A stretch of 64,000 nucleotides of DNA, from NCBI RefSeq assembly GCF_003014475.1, contig NZ_PYGJ01000007.1, positions 1 through 64,000 of the forward strand, in the 5' to 3' direction. The position numbers and the translations under genes are program-made. Source of the DNA: Shimia abyssi. GTDB taxonomy: Bacteria > Pseudomonadota > Alphaproteobacteria > Rhodobacterales > Rhodobacteraceae. The notes beneath the pieces were generated by a model. That model was not told where the DNA came from and made no database searches. It saw nothing but the letters and a program-made list of their open reading frames with translations. This document shows positions 26,587 to 35,864 of this stretch, in pieces (the stretch's first letter is position 1; each line of letters begins with the position of its first letter).

Positions 26587-27399
26587 CTAAGGATAACTCG
26601 GGCTGAGACCCAAAAGCTCGTCCAATTGCCGCCCGATCCAACCATGCGGGATGAAATGCCCACCCGGATGCAGATCAAGCGTCACAGCCCCCCGCTCACA
26701 CTGCCAATCTGTACGTGTAAGCGTTAAGAAACTGCGCGCCTGCCAATCACCCTTTGCCGTGCCAGTCCCCGCACAACCCAGTTCTCGCCGCCATAGCGCA
26801 ACCGGGTACGTCACATCGCCGCCCGGACCCATTGGAAAATCCATCACGGTGTCAGCCAAACCATGTACATGACGCACTTCATTCGGGGCCTGATCACAGG
26901 TTTCCCCTTGATCAATCGACCCAGAAATTGCCAAAAGTGCGCTAATATCATCGCCACTTTCGCACACATACCGCCACGCCATTGCAGACCCGTATGAATA
27001 GCCAGAGACATACACTTGGCCTGTGTCCACTGGATAGCGCTGCGCCACATCCCCAAGCACTGCATCCACAAAAGGCACATCCTGCGAAGCTGCGCTCCAG
27101 AACGACCAGCTTTTGCCCAATCCATTTGGCGTCACCAAAAGCACTCCGCGACGGCGTGTAGAGGCCCCAACACGGTCAGACCGCTGCGCGTGTACGCCGG
27201 TTCGAGACCAGCCATGAAAATGCAGCAGTACAGGCAAAGAGCTCACCCCATCCCATCCGTCTGGTTCCATGACGTGATACGACCGGTCCCCAACAGTACA
27301 AGCGACTTCATCTCGACACTCCACCAAATCTTCCGCGCTCAGCGGAAAAGCAAATGAAACAAAGATGAAAGCTGCGAGGCTCAGAGAAAATTGATACAT
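26587..27399 (-). CDS. Exported alpha/beta hydrolase, PHB-depolymerase-like esterase
   Basis: The 270-aa product has a signal peptide (MYQFSLSLAAFIFVSFAFPLSA), oxyanion segment LHFHGWSRTG, nucleophile elbow SGYSYGSAM, a VHGLADTVMDFP segment and the catalytic-His region PGGHFIPHGW. It resembles the esterase at 7049-7891 throughout, including the C-terminal GGH-IP-GW block, so the two are distant paralogues. The substrate is unknown. The ATG at 27399 is preferred for its signal peptide; 27426 is an alternative. It lies between pheS and pheT. Confidence 0.82.
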   Translation of the reverse strand: MYQFSLSLAAFIFVSFAFPLSAEDLVECRDEVACTVGDRSYHVMEPDGWDGVSSLPVLLHFHGWSRTGVHAQRSDRVGASTRRRGVLLVTPNGLGKSWSFWSAASQDVPFVDAVLGDVAQRYPVDTGQVYVSGYSYGSAMAWRYVCESGDDISALLAISGSIDQGETCDQAPNEVRHVHGLADTVMDFPMGPGGDVTYPVALWRRELGCAGTGTAKGDWQARSFLTLTRTDWQCERGAVTLDLHPGGHFIPHGWIGRQLDELLGLSPSYP

Positions 27400-27724
27400 G
27401 ACAGCGAAATTACCTACGGAGCGCACAGTGTCACGTCACATATTTGTGGGGAGTGAAAAGATACCCCTGCACATGACTAAAAATATTGCCAAGATGTTGG
27501 GCAATCGCCCTCCGCAGCACTTGCCCCAACTTTAACAAGCAACATGCTTGAAACAAAACCCAGAGAACTTGCGACCAACCCGTTGACTGTGGACAACCGA
27601 AAAACCCAGCACAATGTCACATCCAGAATTCGCCGTGATCTACTTTGCCAACCGGATAATCACAAAAATTTGATTTACATACTAAATATCGCATAATGGG
27701 CCATAAACGCAGGAGAGCGGCCCA
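27400..27724. other. Divergent intergenic region
   Basis: No gene is supported here. It separates the minus-strand esterase from the plus-strand cyclase-like gene. An imperfect stem of GTTGGG-CAA with TTGCCCCAAC (27496-27530) followed by TTTAA could be an upstream RNA structure. A promoter candidate for the plus-strand gene is listed separately. Confidence 0.45.
27670..27697 (+). promoter_or_regulatory. Predicted promoter of the cyclase-like gene
   Basis: TTGATT (27670-27675) and CATAAT (27692-27697) are 16 bp apart, 28 nt before the start codon, and a CAGGAGAG ribosome site follows. The call is based on matches and spacing only. Confidence 0.45.
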
Positions 27725-28858
27725 ATGACTAAATCAGACAATGGCGTACAGACTACCTACTTTGTGATTGCAGATATCTCAGGTTACACAAAATTCATGG
27801 CTGAAACGGCCATCGAACATGCGAAGGGCATACTTGAATCGCTGTTCGGTGATCTTGTCCCCGCAATCCGAACTCCCCTAAAAATTTCAGGCCTTCAGGG
27901 TGATGCTGTTTTTGCATACGCCTTTGAAAGCGACGTCATGACCAAACAGTTCATCCTCGACTTCGCTGAACAACTTTACTGCGTCTTTGCGCGCAGCAAG
28001 GAAAAGATGATCCTGAACACAGGCTGCCCTTGTGACGCATGCTCCACGATCGACGCGCTGGAACTCAAAATCGTCGTTCATCATGGCGAATGCATCATTC
28101 AGGACACAGGTGGCCGCCAAGAACTTGCCGGTCAGGACGTGATAACTGCCTTCCGCCTGCTCAAAAATAGCGTCAAACAAAATACTGGTCTGAATGCCTA
28201 TAGTCTGATCACCTGTGATGCGATCCGCGCGATGGATATGGGCAGCTTCTTCGATGATTCAGAGTTCCACTCAGAAGACATCGAACATATCGGCAACGTA
28301 GAGTTTGTTGTGCGCGATCTGCGCGAAGCATGGCAACGCCGTCGCAACACGGAACGTACTTTCGTAGAACCAACAGATACATTGTTGCTCGAAGAATGGA
28401 TCATTCCACTGCCGGTCGCCCCGGACGTCGCCTTTACCATCTGCACTCGTCCAGATCTTCGTATGGAATGGCTTGGTGCAAATCAGGTTGAACTTTTCCA
28501 CGACAAGAAAGGCAAAGTCGAACCCGGAACGCTCTATCATTGTTACCACGGCGACGATATTTTTCCGTTCGAGATCATCGATTGGTATCCGGGTGAATAT
28601 GTCACCGGAAAATATAACCTGCCAATGGGCCTATCATTCCTCGAAACAAATGAAATTATCGAGGCCGGGAACGGGTCGCTGGTCAAGTTGCGATATACAA
28701 CTCCAAAGTCCCCAAAACTCATGGGCAAGCTAATGGCCGGAACTGTGGGGAAAAAGGTGCGCGGCATCATAGAACCTGACAAGGAAAGCCGCGTTAATCG
28801 CATGACTGATATTGCAAAACGATTGGCCGCGGAAACAGCAACCGCGCAAGCCGCCTGA
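27725..28858 (+). CDS. DUF2652-type nucleotide-cyclase-like protein with SRPBCC-like C-terminus
   Basis: The 377-aa protein appears to have two parts. Residues about 11-200 resemble a class III cyclase homology domain: IADISGYTKFM places Asp17 and LQGDAVFAY places Asp60 like the two metal-binding Asp of cyclases. The usual transition-state Asn is not seen in GQDVITAFRLLK, although an Arg is. An inserted CPCDAC motif near 100 could bind metal. Residues about 225-340 read as a START/SRPBCC-like lipid-binding fold (EEWIIPLPVAPDVAFTI). No signal peptide or membrane helix is seen. Cyclase activity is unproven. Confidence 0.72.
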   Translation: MTKSDNGVQTTYFVIADISGYTKFMAETAIEHAKGILESLFGDLVPAIRTPLKISGLQGDAVFAYAFESDVMTKQFILDFAEQLYCVFARSKEKMILNTGCPCDACSTIDALELKIVVHHGECIIQDTGGRQELAGQDVITAFRLLKNSVKQNTGLNAYSLITCDAIRAMDMGSFFDDSEFHSEDIEHIGNVEFVVRDLREAWQRRRNTERTFVEPTDTLLLEEWIIPLPVAPDVAFTICTRPDLRMEWLGANQVELFHDKKGKVEPGTLYHCYHGDDIFPFEIIDWYPGEYVTGKYNLPMGLSFLETNEIIEAGNGSLVKLRYTTPKSPKLMGKLMAGTVGKKVRGIIEPDKESRVNRMTDIAKRLAAETATAQAA

Positions 28859-28867
28859 GCGGCTCGC

Positions 28868-29638
28868 TCAGGTACGTGCCTTGACGTGTTCCAACCAATT
28901 TCGCAGCTCGCGGGCCCGCTCGTCCAGCGCCAACTCCTTTGGTGATGTACCAAGGCGCGCGGCAGCGTCGGCATCGGTTTCCGCAGTTGCGAAATTCTGG
29001 ACAATCTCAGCACATTCAGCTCCGCGTGGGCTCAACCACTGGATCATTTCCGCAGCGCCGCATTCCGGGTGATACTGCACCCCCCAGAAATCTACCCCAT
29101 CCTGCTCATAGACAAACGCCTGAACCGGAGAGTGGGCATTGCCGGCGATCAACGTCGCCCCTTCGGGCAATGCCTGAACTTCGTCGCGATGTGTACAAGG
29201 CGAGGCAAATGAAGCACCCTTGCCCGCCATCAAAGCGTGCGATCGCCCCTCTTTGGTCACGGTGACATCGCGGGCCATGCCGCGCTCTGCACCCTTGGGC
29301 GACGCGCCAACACGTCCGCCCAGAACCACTGCTGCAACTTGCATCCCGTTGCACGACCCCCAAACCGGTTTGCCCTGTGCAAATACAGAACGCATCGCAA
29401 CCCTTTGCGGTTCCGCTTCTGGCGCATCAGCGGCCCATTCCGTTCCCGAGCCAGTAAAAACAACGCCATCTACAGCCGCAATCTCTTCTTCTGAGATTGC
29501 ATCTGCATAGGGGTTCGCAAGGCTCAACCGGATACTTGGATCAAGCGCCGTGAATGACGACACAAAGGGAATGGCATCCGACATGCCTTTTGAAACAAGT
29601 TCCGATGGATTCCCTTCAAGGATAAGAAGTGTGGTCAT
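28868..29638 (-). CDS. Class I glutamine amidotransferase-like protein
   Basis: The 256-aa protein has the GATase-1 triad: the nucleophile Cys in VWGSCNGMQ and the His/Glu pair in GVQYHPECG. It is a stand-alone GMP-synthase-like amidotransferase; the acceptor that would take the ammonia is not encoded nearby. The ATG at 29638 follows GGGG, and a frame to 29671 adds nothing recognisable. It lies just past pheS in the same direction, converging on the cyclase-like gene with only 9 bp between them. Confidence 0.85.
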   Translation of the reverse strand: MTTLLILEGNPSELVSKGMSDAIPFVSSFTALDPSIRLSLANPYADAISEEEIAAVDGVVFTGSGTEWAADAPEAEPQRVAMRSVFAQGKPVWGSCNGMQVAAVVLGGRVGASPKGAERGMARDVTVTKEGRSHALMAGKGASFASPCTHRDEVQALPEGATLIAGNAHSPVQAFVYEQDGVDFWGVQYHPECGAAEMIQWLSPRGAECAEIVQNFATAETDADAAARLGTSPKELALDERARELRNWLEHVKART

Positions 29639-29753
29639 GGCAAGCCCCTGGTTTTCCATAAGGCTATCCAACCCGCGCGCCGATGATCAATGAATCGCGA
29701 CATCAAAATCGGGAAACACGTCGTAAGTCGGACATTATTGTCCGACCTACCTG

Positions 29754-30824
29754 TCAGCGGCTCAGGCCGCCATGCAATGTCGGTTGATCCAGAGAGGCAA
29801 AGCCATAGTGGCGCAACCAACGCAGATCGCTGTCAAAAAAGGCCCGAAGATCCGGAATCCCGTATTTCAGCATCGCCAGACGGTCGATCCCGATCCCAAA
29901 GGCAAACCCCTGGTACTCATTGGGATCGATGCCGCCAGCTTCAAGCACCTTGGGGTGCACCATACCCGAACCAAGCACTTCCAACCAATCGTCACCTTCG
30001 CCCACTTTCACAGTGCCGCCTTCCCAGCTGCACTGAATATCCACCTCAGCGGATGGTTCCGTGAATGGGAAGTGCGACGCACGAAAACGGGTCTCAACAT
30101 GCGTTCCAAAGAACGCCGAGAAAAATTCTTCCAGCACCCACTTCAGGTTCGCCATCGATATATCCTTGTCGATGGCAAGACCTTCAATCTGGTGGAACAT
30201 CGGCGTATGCGTCTGATCGTAATCCGCACGATACACCCGCCCCGGACAAATAATGCGGATCGGCGCACCGGTTTTCTCCATCGACCGGATCTGAACCGGC
30301 GAAGTATGCGTGCGCAATACATGTGGCGGGCGATTATCGCCTTCGGCACGATGCGTGTAAAACGTGTCCATCTCAGCACGCGCCGGATGGTGGCCGGGAA
30401 TATTCAGCGCATCAAAATTGTACCAATCGGTCTCGATCTGCGGCCCCTCGGCCACAGCAAACCCCATATCGGCAAAGATCGCGGTCACTTCCTCGGTCAC
30501 TTGACTGATCGGATGGATCGAACCTATGCGACGTGCGCGGCCCGGCAAGGTCACATCCAGCCATTCGGTTTTCAAACGCTCGTCCAGCGCCGCATCGGCC
30601 AGCGCTACCTTCTTGGCAGCCAACGCGCTGTTGATCTCATTCTTGAGAGCATTCAGCGCCGGGCCTGCCACCTGGCGCTCTTCCGGCGTCATTTTGCCCA
30701 GCTCGCGCATTTTCAGCGCCACTTCGCCTTTTTTGCCAACAGCCGCAACGCGGATCGCCTCCAGCGCGCCTTCGTCAGCGGCATGTGCAACCTGTTCCAG
30801 ATATTTTGCCTTAAGATCGTCCAT
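29754..30824 (-). CDS. pheS: Phenylalanine--tRNA ligase alpha subunit
   Basis: The 356-aa alpha subunit has the N-terminal coiled-coil arm and class II catalytic motifs: [22 protein letters not shown]-like [27 protein letters not shown] and the motif 3 region [17 protein letters not shown]. Length is normal. It forms an alpha2-beta2 enzyme with PheT. It lies downstream of rpmI-rplT but separated by a ChaC-like gene, and upstream of pheT by three genes. Confidence 0.97.
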   Translation of the reverse strand: MDDLKAKYLEQVAHAADEGALEAIRVAAVGKKGEVALKMRELGKMTPEERQVAGPALNALKNEINSALAAKKVALADAALDERLKTEWLDVTLPGRARRIGSIHPISQVTEEVTAIFADMGFAVAEGPQIETDWYNFDALNIPGHHPARAEMDTFYTHRAEGDNRPPHVLRTHTSPVQIRSMEKTGAPIRIICPGRVYRADYDQTHTPMFHQIEGLAIDKDISMANLKWVLEEFFSAFFGTHVETRFRASHFPFTEPSAEVDIQCSWEGGTVKVGEGDDWLEVLGSGMVHPKVLEAGGIDPNEYQGFAFGIGIDRLAMLKYGIPDLRAFFDSDLRWLRHYGFASLDQPTLHGGLSR

Positions 30825-30926
30825 GACGGCCCCTCAAATTCTGTTGGCGCTCTGCTATCACATGGACGGCTGAAAGCAAGGGGATGTCATCCGCCAAGTA
30901 TCGCACGCTGCTGGCCCAAATGTACG

Positions 30927-31571
30927 TCACATTGTGATGGAATGGCGGTCCCGGTATGCCCTTGCGTCGCGCAACAAACCAGTCACCCCCTTGTCGACAA
31001 TCCGCATCGTCTCAAAATGCTCGGCCAGATTGGCGACGTAATCCAGACTGGTGCCAAGCCAACCCTTGCCTGTGGCGCAATATTGGACCTGCTGTTCGTA
31101 GGTCAGGTCCGTGTCAATCAAGGTGGCAGCGTGATTTGCCATGAAAGCCAATGCCTCAACCGGCCCTTGATCGGTCTGAACCTCGATAAAGGCAGGGAAG
31201 TACGCATGCCCCATCCGTTCGCGCCTCCAGACCAGTTCGGTTTCAACGTCTATTATGTCGCGCGAAATGCGGAACACCAATCCGTTGCACCCGCTACCGT
31301 TTTCCAGGGCAGCCATAACACCCGGAGCATCGCGCGTACCCCGCCCCCCAAACCGATCACACAGCGTGAAACGGCGTTCTGCACGGGGCGCAAAACCACG
31401 TCGCACCTCGGCAAAATGGAATCCCGGATCCCACATCAACGACCCATATGCAAAGACCCAAACATCCTGATCCCAACGCCCCGCAAGCGCCGCAAACCGG
31501 TCCGCGTTGCGCTGTTCGGTCGTCAGTATCCAGTCCTGTGGCGCCCCATTGGATGTCACAATGTCCCGCAT
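30927..31571 (-). CDS. ChaC-like gamma-glutamylcyclotransferase
   Basis: The protein (214 aa from the ATG at 31571) has the signature VFAYGSLMWDPGF of the glutathione-specific cyclotransferase family, which cleaves glutathione to 5-oxoproline and Cys-Gly. Later blocks RGFAPRAERRFTLCDRFGGRG and CNGLVFRI also fit. A TTG at 31661 would give 244 aa; I prefer the ATG because it leaves about the same leader before YGSL as E. coli ChaC. It sits between rplT and pheS. Confidence 0.82.
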   Translation of the reverse strand: MRDIVTSNGAPQDWILTTEQRNADRFAALAGRWDQDVWVFAYGSLMWDPGFHFAEVRRGFAPRAERRFTLCDRFGGRGTRDAPGVMAALENGSGCNGLVFRISRDIIDVETELVWRRERMGHAYFPAFIEVQTDQGPVEALAFMANHAATLIDTDLTYEQQVQYCATGKGWLGTSLDYVANLAEHFETMRIVDKGVTGLLRDARAYRDRHSITM

Positions 31572-31720
31572 CGCCTCAGGCTCAAATGTGCGAAACGATG
31601 ATTTCACTGGTGGCTTGATCAAAGATTCAAGACGTGGGTGATGGCAAAAAGGATCTGACAAGTTTGGTCTCTAACGTCTGCTCAATTGGTCTGTCTCAGA
31701 CCAAGCCACGTTCCTGAGCA

Positions 31721-31757
31721 AAAGAAAAGCCCCGCCTGCTGTCGCAAACGGGGCCTT
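31721..31757 (-). terminator. Intrinsic terminator after rplT
   Basis: On the minus strand, GGCCCCGTTTG and CAGGCGGGGC pair and run into TTTTCTTTT, about 25 nt past the rplT stop. It should end the rpmI-rplT transcript, so the ChaC-like gene and pheS need their own promoter or read-through. Confidence 0.75.
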
Positions 31758-31778
31758 ACAAAAAAAACGTGAGCCTGC

Positions 31779-32144
31779 TTACGCGGGCAGCGCGGCTTTC
31801 GCCTGATCCACGATGGCGTTAAACGCTTCGGGCTCATGCACCGCCAGATCGGCCAGAACCTTACGGTCCACTTCGATACCGGCCAGCGACAGACCATTGA
31901 TAAAGCGGCTGTATGTCAGCGCCTCGTCGTGGCTGCGTACGGCTGCGTTGATCCGCTGGATCCACAGCGCACGGAAATTACGCTTACGATTCTTGCGGTC
32001 GCGGGTTGCGTACTGGTTTGCTTTGTCGACTGCCTGACGCGCAACTTTGAAGGTGTTCTTGCGACGGCCGTAATAGCCTTTTGCGGCGTTGACGACTTTT
32101 TTGTGACGGGCGTGGGTGACGGTTCCACCTTTAACGCGGGACAT
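31779..32144 (-). CDS. rplT: Large ribosomal subunit protein bL20
   Basis: The 121-aa protein is unmistakable bL20: [35 protein letters not shown] and [19 protein letters not shown]. It is needed for early assembly of the 50S subunit. It follows rpmI by 14 nt, and the pair ends in a strong terminator. The infC gene that often precedes them is not in the window. Confidence 0.98.
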   Translation of the reverse strand: MSRVKGGTVTHARHKKVVNAAKGYYGRRKNTFKVARQAVDKANQYATRDRKNRKRNFRALWIQRINAAVRSHDEALTYSRFINGLSLAGIEVDRKVLADLAVHEPEAFNAIVDQAKAALPA

Positions 32145-32158
32145 ATATCAATCTCCTC

Positions 32159-32359
32159 TTAGCGATCGTAGGGCATATAGCCCTTGACGGTCTTTGCGTC
32201 GGGGGCGGACAGGGTCGTGGTGCCACGGGCGTCACGAATGAATTTACGGGTGCGTTTGATCATGCCATGGCGCTTACCGGCTTGACCGGCCAGCACTTTA
32301 CCAGTGGCAGTGACCTTAAAGCGCTTCTTGGCGCTCGACTTGGTCTTCATCTTAGGCAT
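32159..32359 (-). CDS. rpmI: Large ribosomal subunit protein bL35
   Basis: The 66-aa protein is bL35 ([20 protein letters not shown], then KRHGMIKRT). An AGGAGAC ribosome site precedes it. It forms a two-gene operon with rplT. Confidence 0.98.
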   Translation of the reverse strand: MPKMKTKSSAKKRFKVTATGKVLAGQAGKRHGMIKRTRKFIRDARGTTTLSAPDAKTVKGYMPYDR

Positions 32360-32468
32360 TTCCGTCTCCTTTTATTCGGTCGGTGACAAACGCGACTCGG
32401 CATGCCTTTCAGGCCGGTCGCGCGAATAGAGGCGCCGTATAGTCCCCAAATGTGTTTACCGCAAGAGC

Positions 32469-32693
32469 TTAATTCAGGATATCCGCGATCACCCGGACCA
32501 CCACATTTGGCAGCTCTGCAAATGAATATCCGCCCGGATGCAAAACCCACGCCAACGCGATCGTTGCGGCAGACAGAATAAACGCCGCCATTGGACCGCG
32601 CGGAAACCGCAGATCGGCATAGGCGGCCAGCATCGCAGGGATAGAGAACAACCCGACCACCAAACCAATCGTCATCAGGTAATCGGTTGTCAT
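32469..32693 (-). CDS. Small membrane protein of unknown function
   Basis: The 74-aa product has two hydrophobic helices (about 5-25 and 35-52) and the segment FPRGPMAAFILSAATIAL. I do not recognise a named family. It starts 32 nt past the pyruvate kinase stop, in the same direction, so it may share the pyk transcript. Confidence 0.7.
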   Translation of the reverse strand: MTTDYLMTIGLVVGLFSIPAMLAAYADLRFPRGPMAAFILSAATIALAWVLHPGGYSFAELPNVVVRVIADILN

Positions 32694-32725
32694 TGCTCGT
32701 CTTCCCCGGTTGCCCGGGGCAGACC

Positions 32726-34171
32726 CTACTCGTTTTCCATATTAAAAATCAAACGTTCATCACACGGTGCAACACGCAAAATGTTGGTGGAACCTGCCAC
32801 GTTGAACGGCAAACCAGCCGTAACCACGATCTGATCCTCTGCAGTTGCATAGCCAAGCTCGGTCGCCGCGCGCGAAGAGGCTACAACAGCCATTTTAAAT
32901 CGGTTCACTTCGTTGGTGATGACACAATTGGTTCCCCAGCTCAGAGACAGGCGACGAGCTGTGCCTCGCAGCGATGTCATGGCAATAATCGGAACGCGGG
33001 GGCGTTCGCGCGCAATCAACAGCGCCGTTGTACCAGATTGCGAGAAACAGCAAATCGCCGCCACTTCTGTGGTTTCCGCAACTTCGCGTGCGGCCGCTAC
33101 GATGGCATCTGCCACAGTAGAACGCGGCGCCGAGCGTGACGCTTCGATCACTTGGCGATAAGTGGGGTCGTTTTCCACCTCGACAGCCACCTCATGCATG
33201 GTCGAAACTGCTTCAATCGGATAGCTGCCCGCAGCGGACTCTGCCGACAACATGACCGCATCCGCACCCTCGTAAATGGCACCTGATACGTCCGACACTT
33301 CGGCACGTGTTGGCATCGGACTGTCGATCATGCTTTCCAGCATTTGAGTTGCGACAATTACAGGCTTGGCCGCGACTCGGCACTTACGCACCAAGCGTTT
33401 TTGGATCGGCGGCACTGCTGACACGGGCAGCTCAACACCCAAATCACCTCGGGCAACCATGATCCCGTCGGACACCGCCAGGATTTCGTCAAATGCATCC
33501 ACGGCCGAGGGTTTCTCGATCTTGGACAGGATCGCAGCTCGTCCCTGCGCTAATTTACGCGCCTCGTTCACATCTTCCGGGCGCTGCACAAAACTCAGCG
33601 CAAGCCAATCCACACCCAACCCGCAGGCAAATTCCAGATCATCGCGATCCTTTTCGCTCAGCGCGGCCAAAGGCAGAACCACGTCGGGCACATTAACACC
33701 CTTGCGGTTAGAAATCGTGCCGCCGGTCTCAACAATGCAGTTGGCGTGATCATCGCCACAGCTCTCGACCTTGAGACGGATCTTACCATCATTGACCAAC
33801 AATCGAGCGCCTTCCTTAAGCGCTTGGAAAATTTCCGGATGCGGCAGGCAAACGCGGTTCAAGTCACCTTCCGCCGGGTCAAGATCCAACCGGAAAGGCG
33901 CACCTGGAACCAATTCTTCCGAGCCATTGGCAAATACGCCAACCCGAAGCTTGGGCCCCTGCAAATCGGCAAGAATGGCTATCGGGCTTTGCAGTTCTTT
34001 TTCCACCTGACGGATAATCCGATGTTTCTCGCGAATTTCCTCGTGGGTACCGTGGCTCATGTTCAGGCGAAAGACGTCTGCACCCGCTTCGTGCAAAGCA
34101 CGGATCATGTCATATGTTTCGGATGCCGGCCCCAAGGTAGCCACGATTTTTACATTTCTCAAACGTCTCAT
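32726..34171 (-). CDS. pyk: Pyruvate kinase
   Basis: The 481-aa enzyme makes pyruvate and ATP from phosphoenolpyruvate. Visible blocks are VKIVATLGPAS, the substrate Arg region FRLNMSHG, the active-site segment ILSKIEKPSAV, GIMVARGDLGVELP, ATQMLESMIDSPMPTRAE and a C-terminal regulatory domain. The ATG at 34171 is preceded by AGGAC; the longer frame to 34228 does not match the family start. It is divergent from the N-formylglutamate amidohydrolase gene. Confidence 0.97.
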   Translation of the reverse strand: MRRLRNVKIVATLGPASETYDMIRALHEAGADVFRLNMSHGTHEEIREKHRIIRQVEKELQSPIAILADLQGPKLRVGVFANGSEELVPGAPFRLDLDPAEGDLNRVCLPHPEIFQALKEGARLLVNDGKIRLKVESCGDDHANCIVETGGTISNRKGVNVPDVVLPLAALSEKDRDDLEFACGLGVDWLALSFVQRPEDVNEARKLAQGRAAILSKIEKPSAVDAFDEILAVSDGIMVARGDLGVELPVSAVPPIQKRLVRKCRVAAKPVIVATQMLESMIDSPMPTRAEVSDVSGAIYEGADAVMLSAESAAGSYPIEAVSTMHEVAVEVENDPTYRQVIEASRSAPRSTVADAIVAAAREVAETTEVAAICCFSQSGTTALLIARERPRVPIIAMTSLRGTARRLSLSWGTNCVITNEVNRFKMAVVASSRAATELGYATAEDQIVVTAGLPFNVAGSTNILRVAPCDERLIFNMENE

Positions 34172-34327
34172 TGTCCTGCCATCCGTCTTTCTGTCGTAAG
34201 CAAAGTTTACGCGTCGTAATCGCGGCAATTGCTATGAGTTAACGCTAACACAGTCAAGTTAAGGTTTTGTGCAGTGGCCTTTTGCCACCGCCTGACCTAA
34301 GTCTGTCAAGATAGAAGTGACAGGCAC

Positions 34328-35071
34328 ATGACATACCAACCTTATACCATATTTGGGGCTGACAGGCCCGGTCGCTGGCTGATCACCTGTGATCACGCCT
34401 CAAACTTTGTACCGCTCGAAATCAATGGCGGCGATCTGGGCATTGGCCCCGCTGATATGAACCGACACATTGCTTACGACATTGGCGCGCGCGGCACGTC
34501 GCTCATACTGGGCGAACTGCTGAACTCGCCCGTAATTTGCTCAAACTTCTCGCGCCTGGTGATCGACCCGAACCGTGGCGCAGATGACCCGACATTAGTC
34601 ATGCGGCTCTATGACGGAACGATCATTCCGGCCAATCGGCATGTCGACGCCCAAGAGGTTCAGCGCCGGATAGATGCTTACTATCGTCCATACCACGACG
34701 CCCTTGCTGATTTAGCCGCAGCGCGCGAAGACATCATAATCATCGCCATGCATTCCTTCTCACCAAGGCTTAATGGCCGGGCCCCACGCCCGTGGGAGAT
34801 TGGCGTTCTGCATGCCGCTCCCGAAGATCGCTTTGCCCCGCCGCTTATTCAACGCTTGCAGGAAGAAACCGATCTCACAGTTGGCGACAACGAACCTTAT
34901 GCCGGGCACTTGGCCGGGGACAGCATGGATCAACACGCGTTGCATCAGGGCCGACTCAATGCCTTGATCGAGCTACGCCAAGACGTGATTGCCTCCGAAG
35001 AAGGACAGGCCCATTGGGCCGAAAGGCTTGCGGCAATCCTGACCGATACAATCAACCGCACCAGCCTCTGA
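34328..35071 (+). CDS. N-formylglutamate amidohydrolase family protein
   Basis: The 247-aa protein has the family blocks ITCDHASNFVP, RHIAYDIGARG, SRLVIDPNRG and a late AMHSFSP segment with metal-ligand-type His residues. Classical members (HutG type) release glutamate from N-formylglutamate in histidine degradation. No other hut genes are in the window, so it is probably a stand-alone member acting on another N-acyl amino acid. Confidence 0.87.
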   Translation: MTYQPYTIFGADRPGRWLITCDHASNFVPLEINGGDLGIGPADMNRHIAYDIGARGTSLILGELLNSPVICSNFSRLVIDPNRGADDPTLVMRLYDGTIIPANRHVDAQEVQRRIDAYYRPYHDALADLAAAREDIIIIAMHSFSPRLNGRAPRPWEIGVLHAAPEDRFAPPLIQRLQEETDLTVGDNEPYAGHLAGDSMDQHALHQGRLNALIELRQDVIASEEGQAHWAERLAAILTDTINRTSL

Positions 35072-35141
35072 TCCCCTTGCCGGACTGACCTTTCATAACC
35101 ATATAAAGGTTGAAACGCGCTGACCCTGAAAGGAGGGCAAC

Positions 35142-35381
35142 ATGACACTCGAAGCCCTAAGCAGTTTCTTTGGTTGGATGTCGGTCATCCACTACGCCAT
35201 CCTGGTATTCGCAAGCATTATGATGCTCGCCGCGCGCGATTGGGCGACTTCCTTGCACGCCCGCATGTTTGACATTGGTCAAAACGATGTGCGTCGAACC
35301 TATTACAACTGGCTTGGCGCGTATAAGCTGCTGATCTTTGTGTTCGCACTGGTGCCGTGGCTCGCGATTCAACTGATGTGA
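35142..35381 (+). CDS. Small conserved membrane protein (DUF6868-like)
   Basis: The 79-aa protein has two membrane helices (about 13-32 and 57-78) separated by HARMFDIGQNDVRRTYYNWLGAYK. AGGAGGG gives a strong ribosome site. The family name is from memory and the function is unknown. The DUF1244 gene starts 29 nt downstream, so the two are probably co-transcribed. Confidence 0.8.
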   Translation: MTLEALSSFFGWMSVIHYAILVFASIMMLAARDWATSLHARMFDIGQNDVRRTYYNWLGAYKLLIFVFALVPWLAIQLM

Positions 35382-35410
35382 CACTTACCCGAAACGACAG
35401 GACTCGAAAC

Positions 35411-35722
35411 ATGGACGACCAAACCCGCATCGAACTCGAAGCTGCCGCCTTCCGCACCTTGCGTGAACACCTGATGGAAAAGCGCACCGATGTGCAAAAT
35501 ATCGACATGATGAATCTGGCCGGGTTCTGCCGGAACTGCCTGTCGCGCTGGTATCAAGAGGCCGCAAATGAACGCGGCATCGAGATGTCCAAGACCGAAG
35601 CCCGCGAAATCTACTACGGCATGACAATGGACGACTGGAAGGCCAACTACCAAACTGATGCCAGCCCGGAAAAGCAGGCAGCGTTCAAGGTCGCTTTCAA
35701 AGAGAACGTCGAAGGCGGCTGA
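35411..35722 (+). CDS. DUF1244 family protein
   Basis: The 103-aa soluble protein has the conserved FCRNCLSRWYQEAA motif with paired Cys and the segment EAREIYYGMTMDDWKANYQ. DUF1244 is widespread in alpha- and gammaproteobacteria without a known function; the Cys pair might bind metal. I use the ATG at 35411 because the family begins there. Confidence 0.88.
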   Translation: MDDQTRIELEAAAFRTLREHLMEKRTDVQNIDMMNLAGFCRNCLSRWYQEAANERGIEMSKTEAREIYYGMTMDDWKANYQTDASPEKQAAFKVAFKENVEGG

Positions 35723-35864
35723 CATGAAGCCCTGACGAAAAACAGCGGTTTTGCGGCCAATCGCATACCTCAGCGCCCCATTGTTTCCAAATTTGCGCCC
35801 AACTAACCCCACCGTTCAGGTGTCTCTAGATCGTTAATGACTTCTTAACGTCTGGAGCGAGAAC

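Noticed and set aside
34328-35071. Histidine-utilisation hutG
   Set aside because: No hutU, hutH, hutI or hut regulator lies nearby, so only the family name is given.
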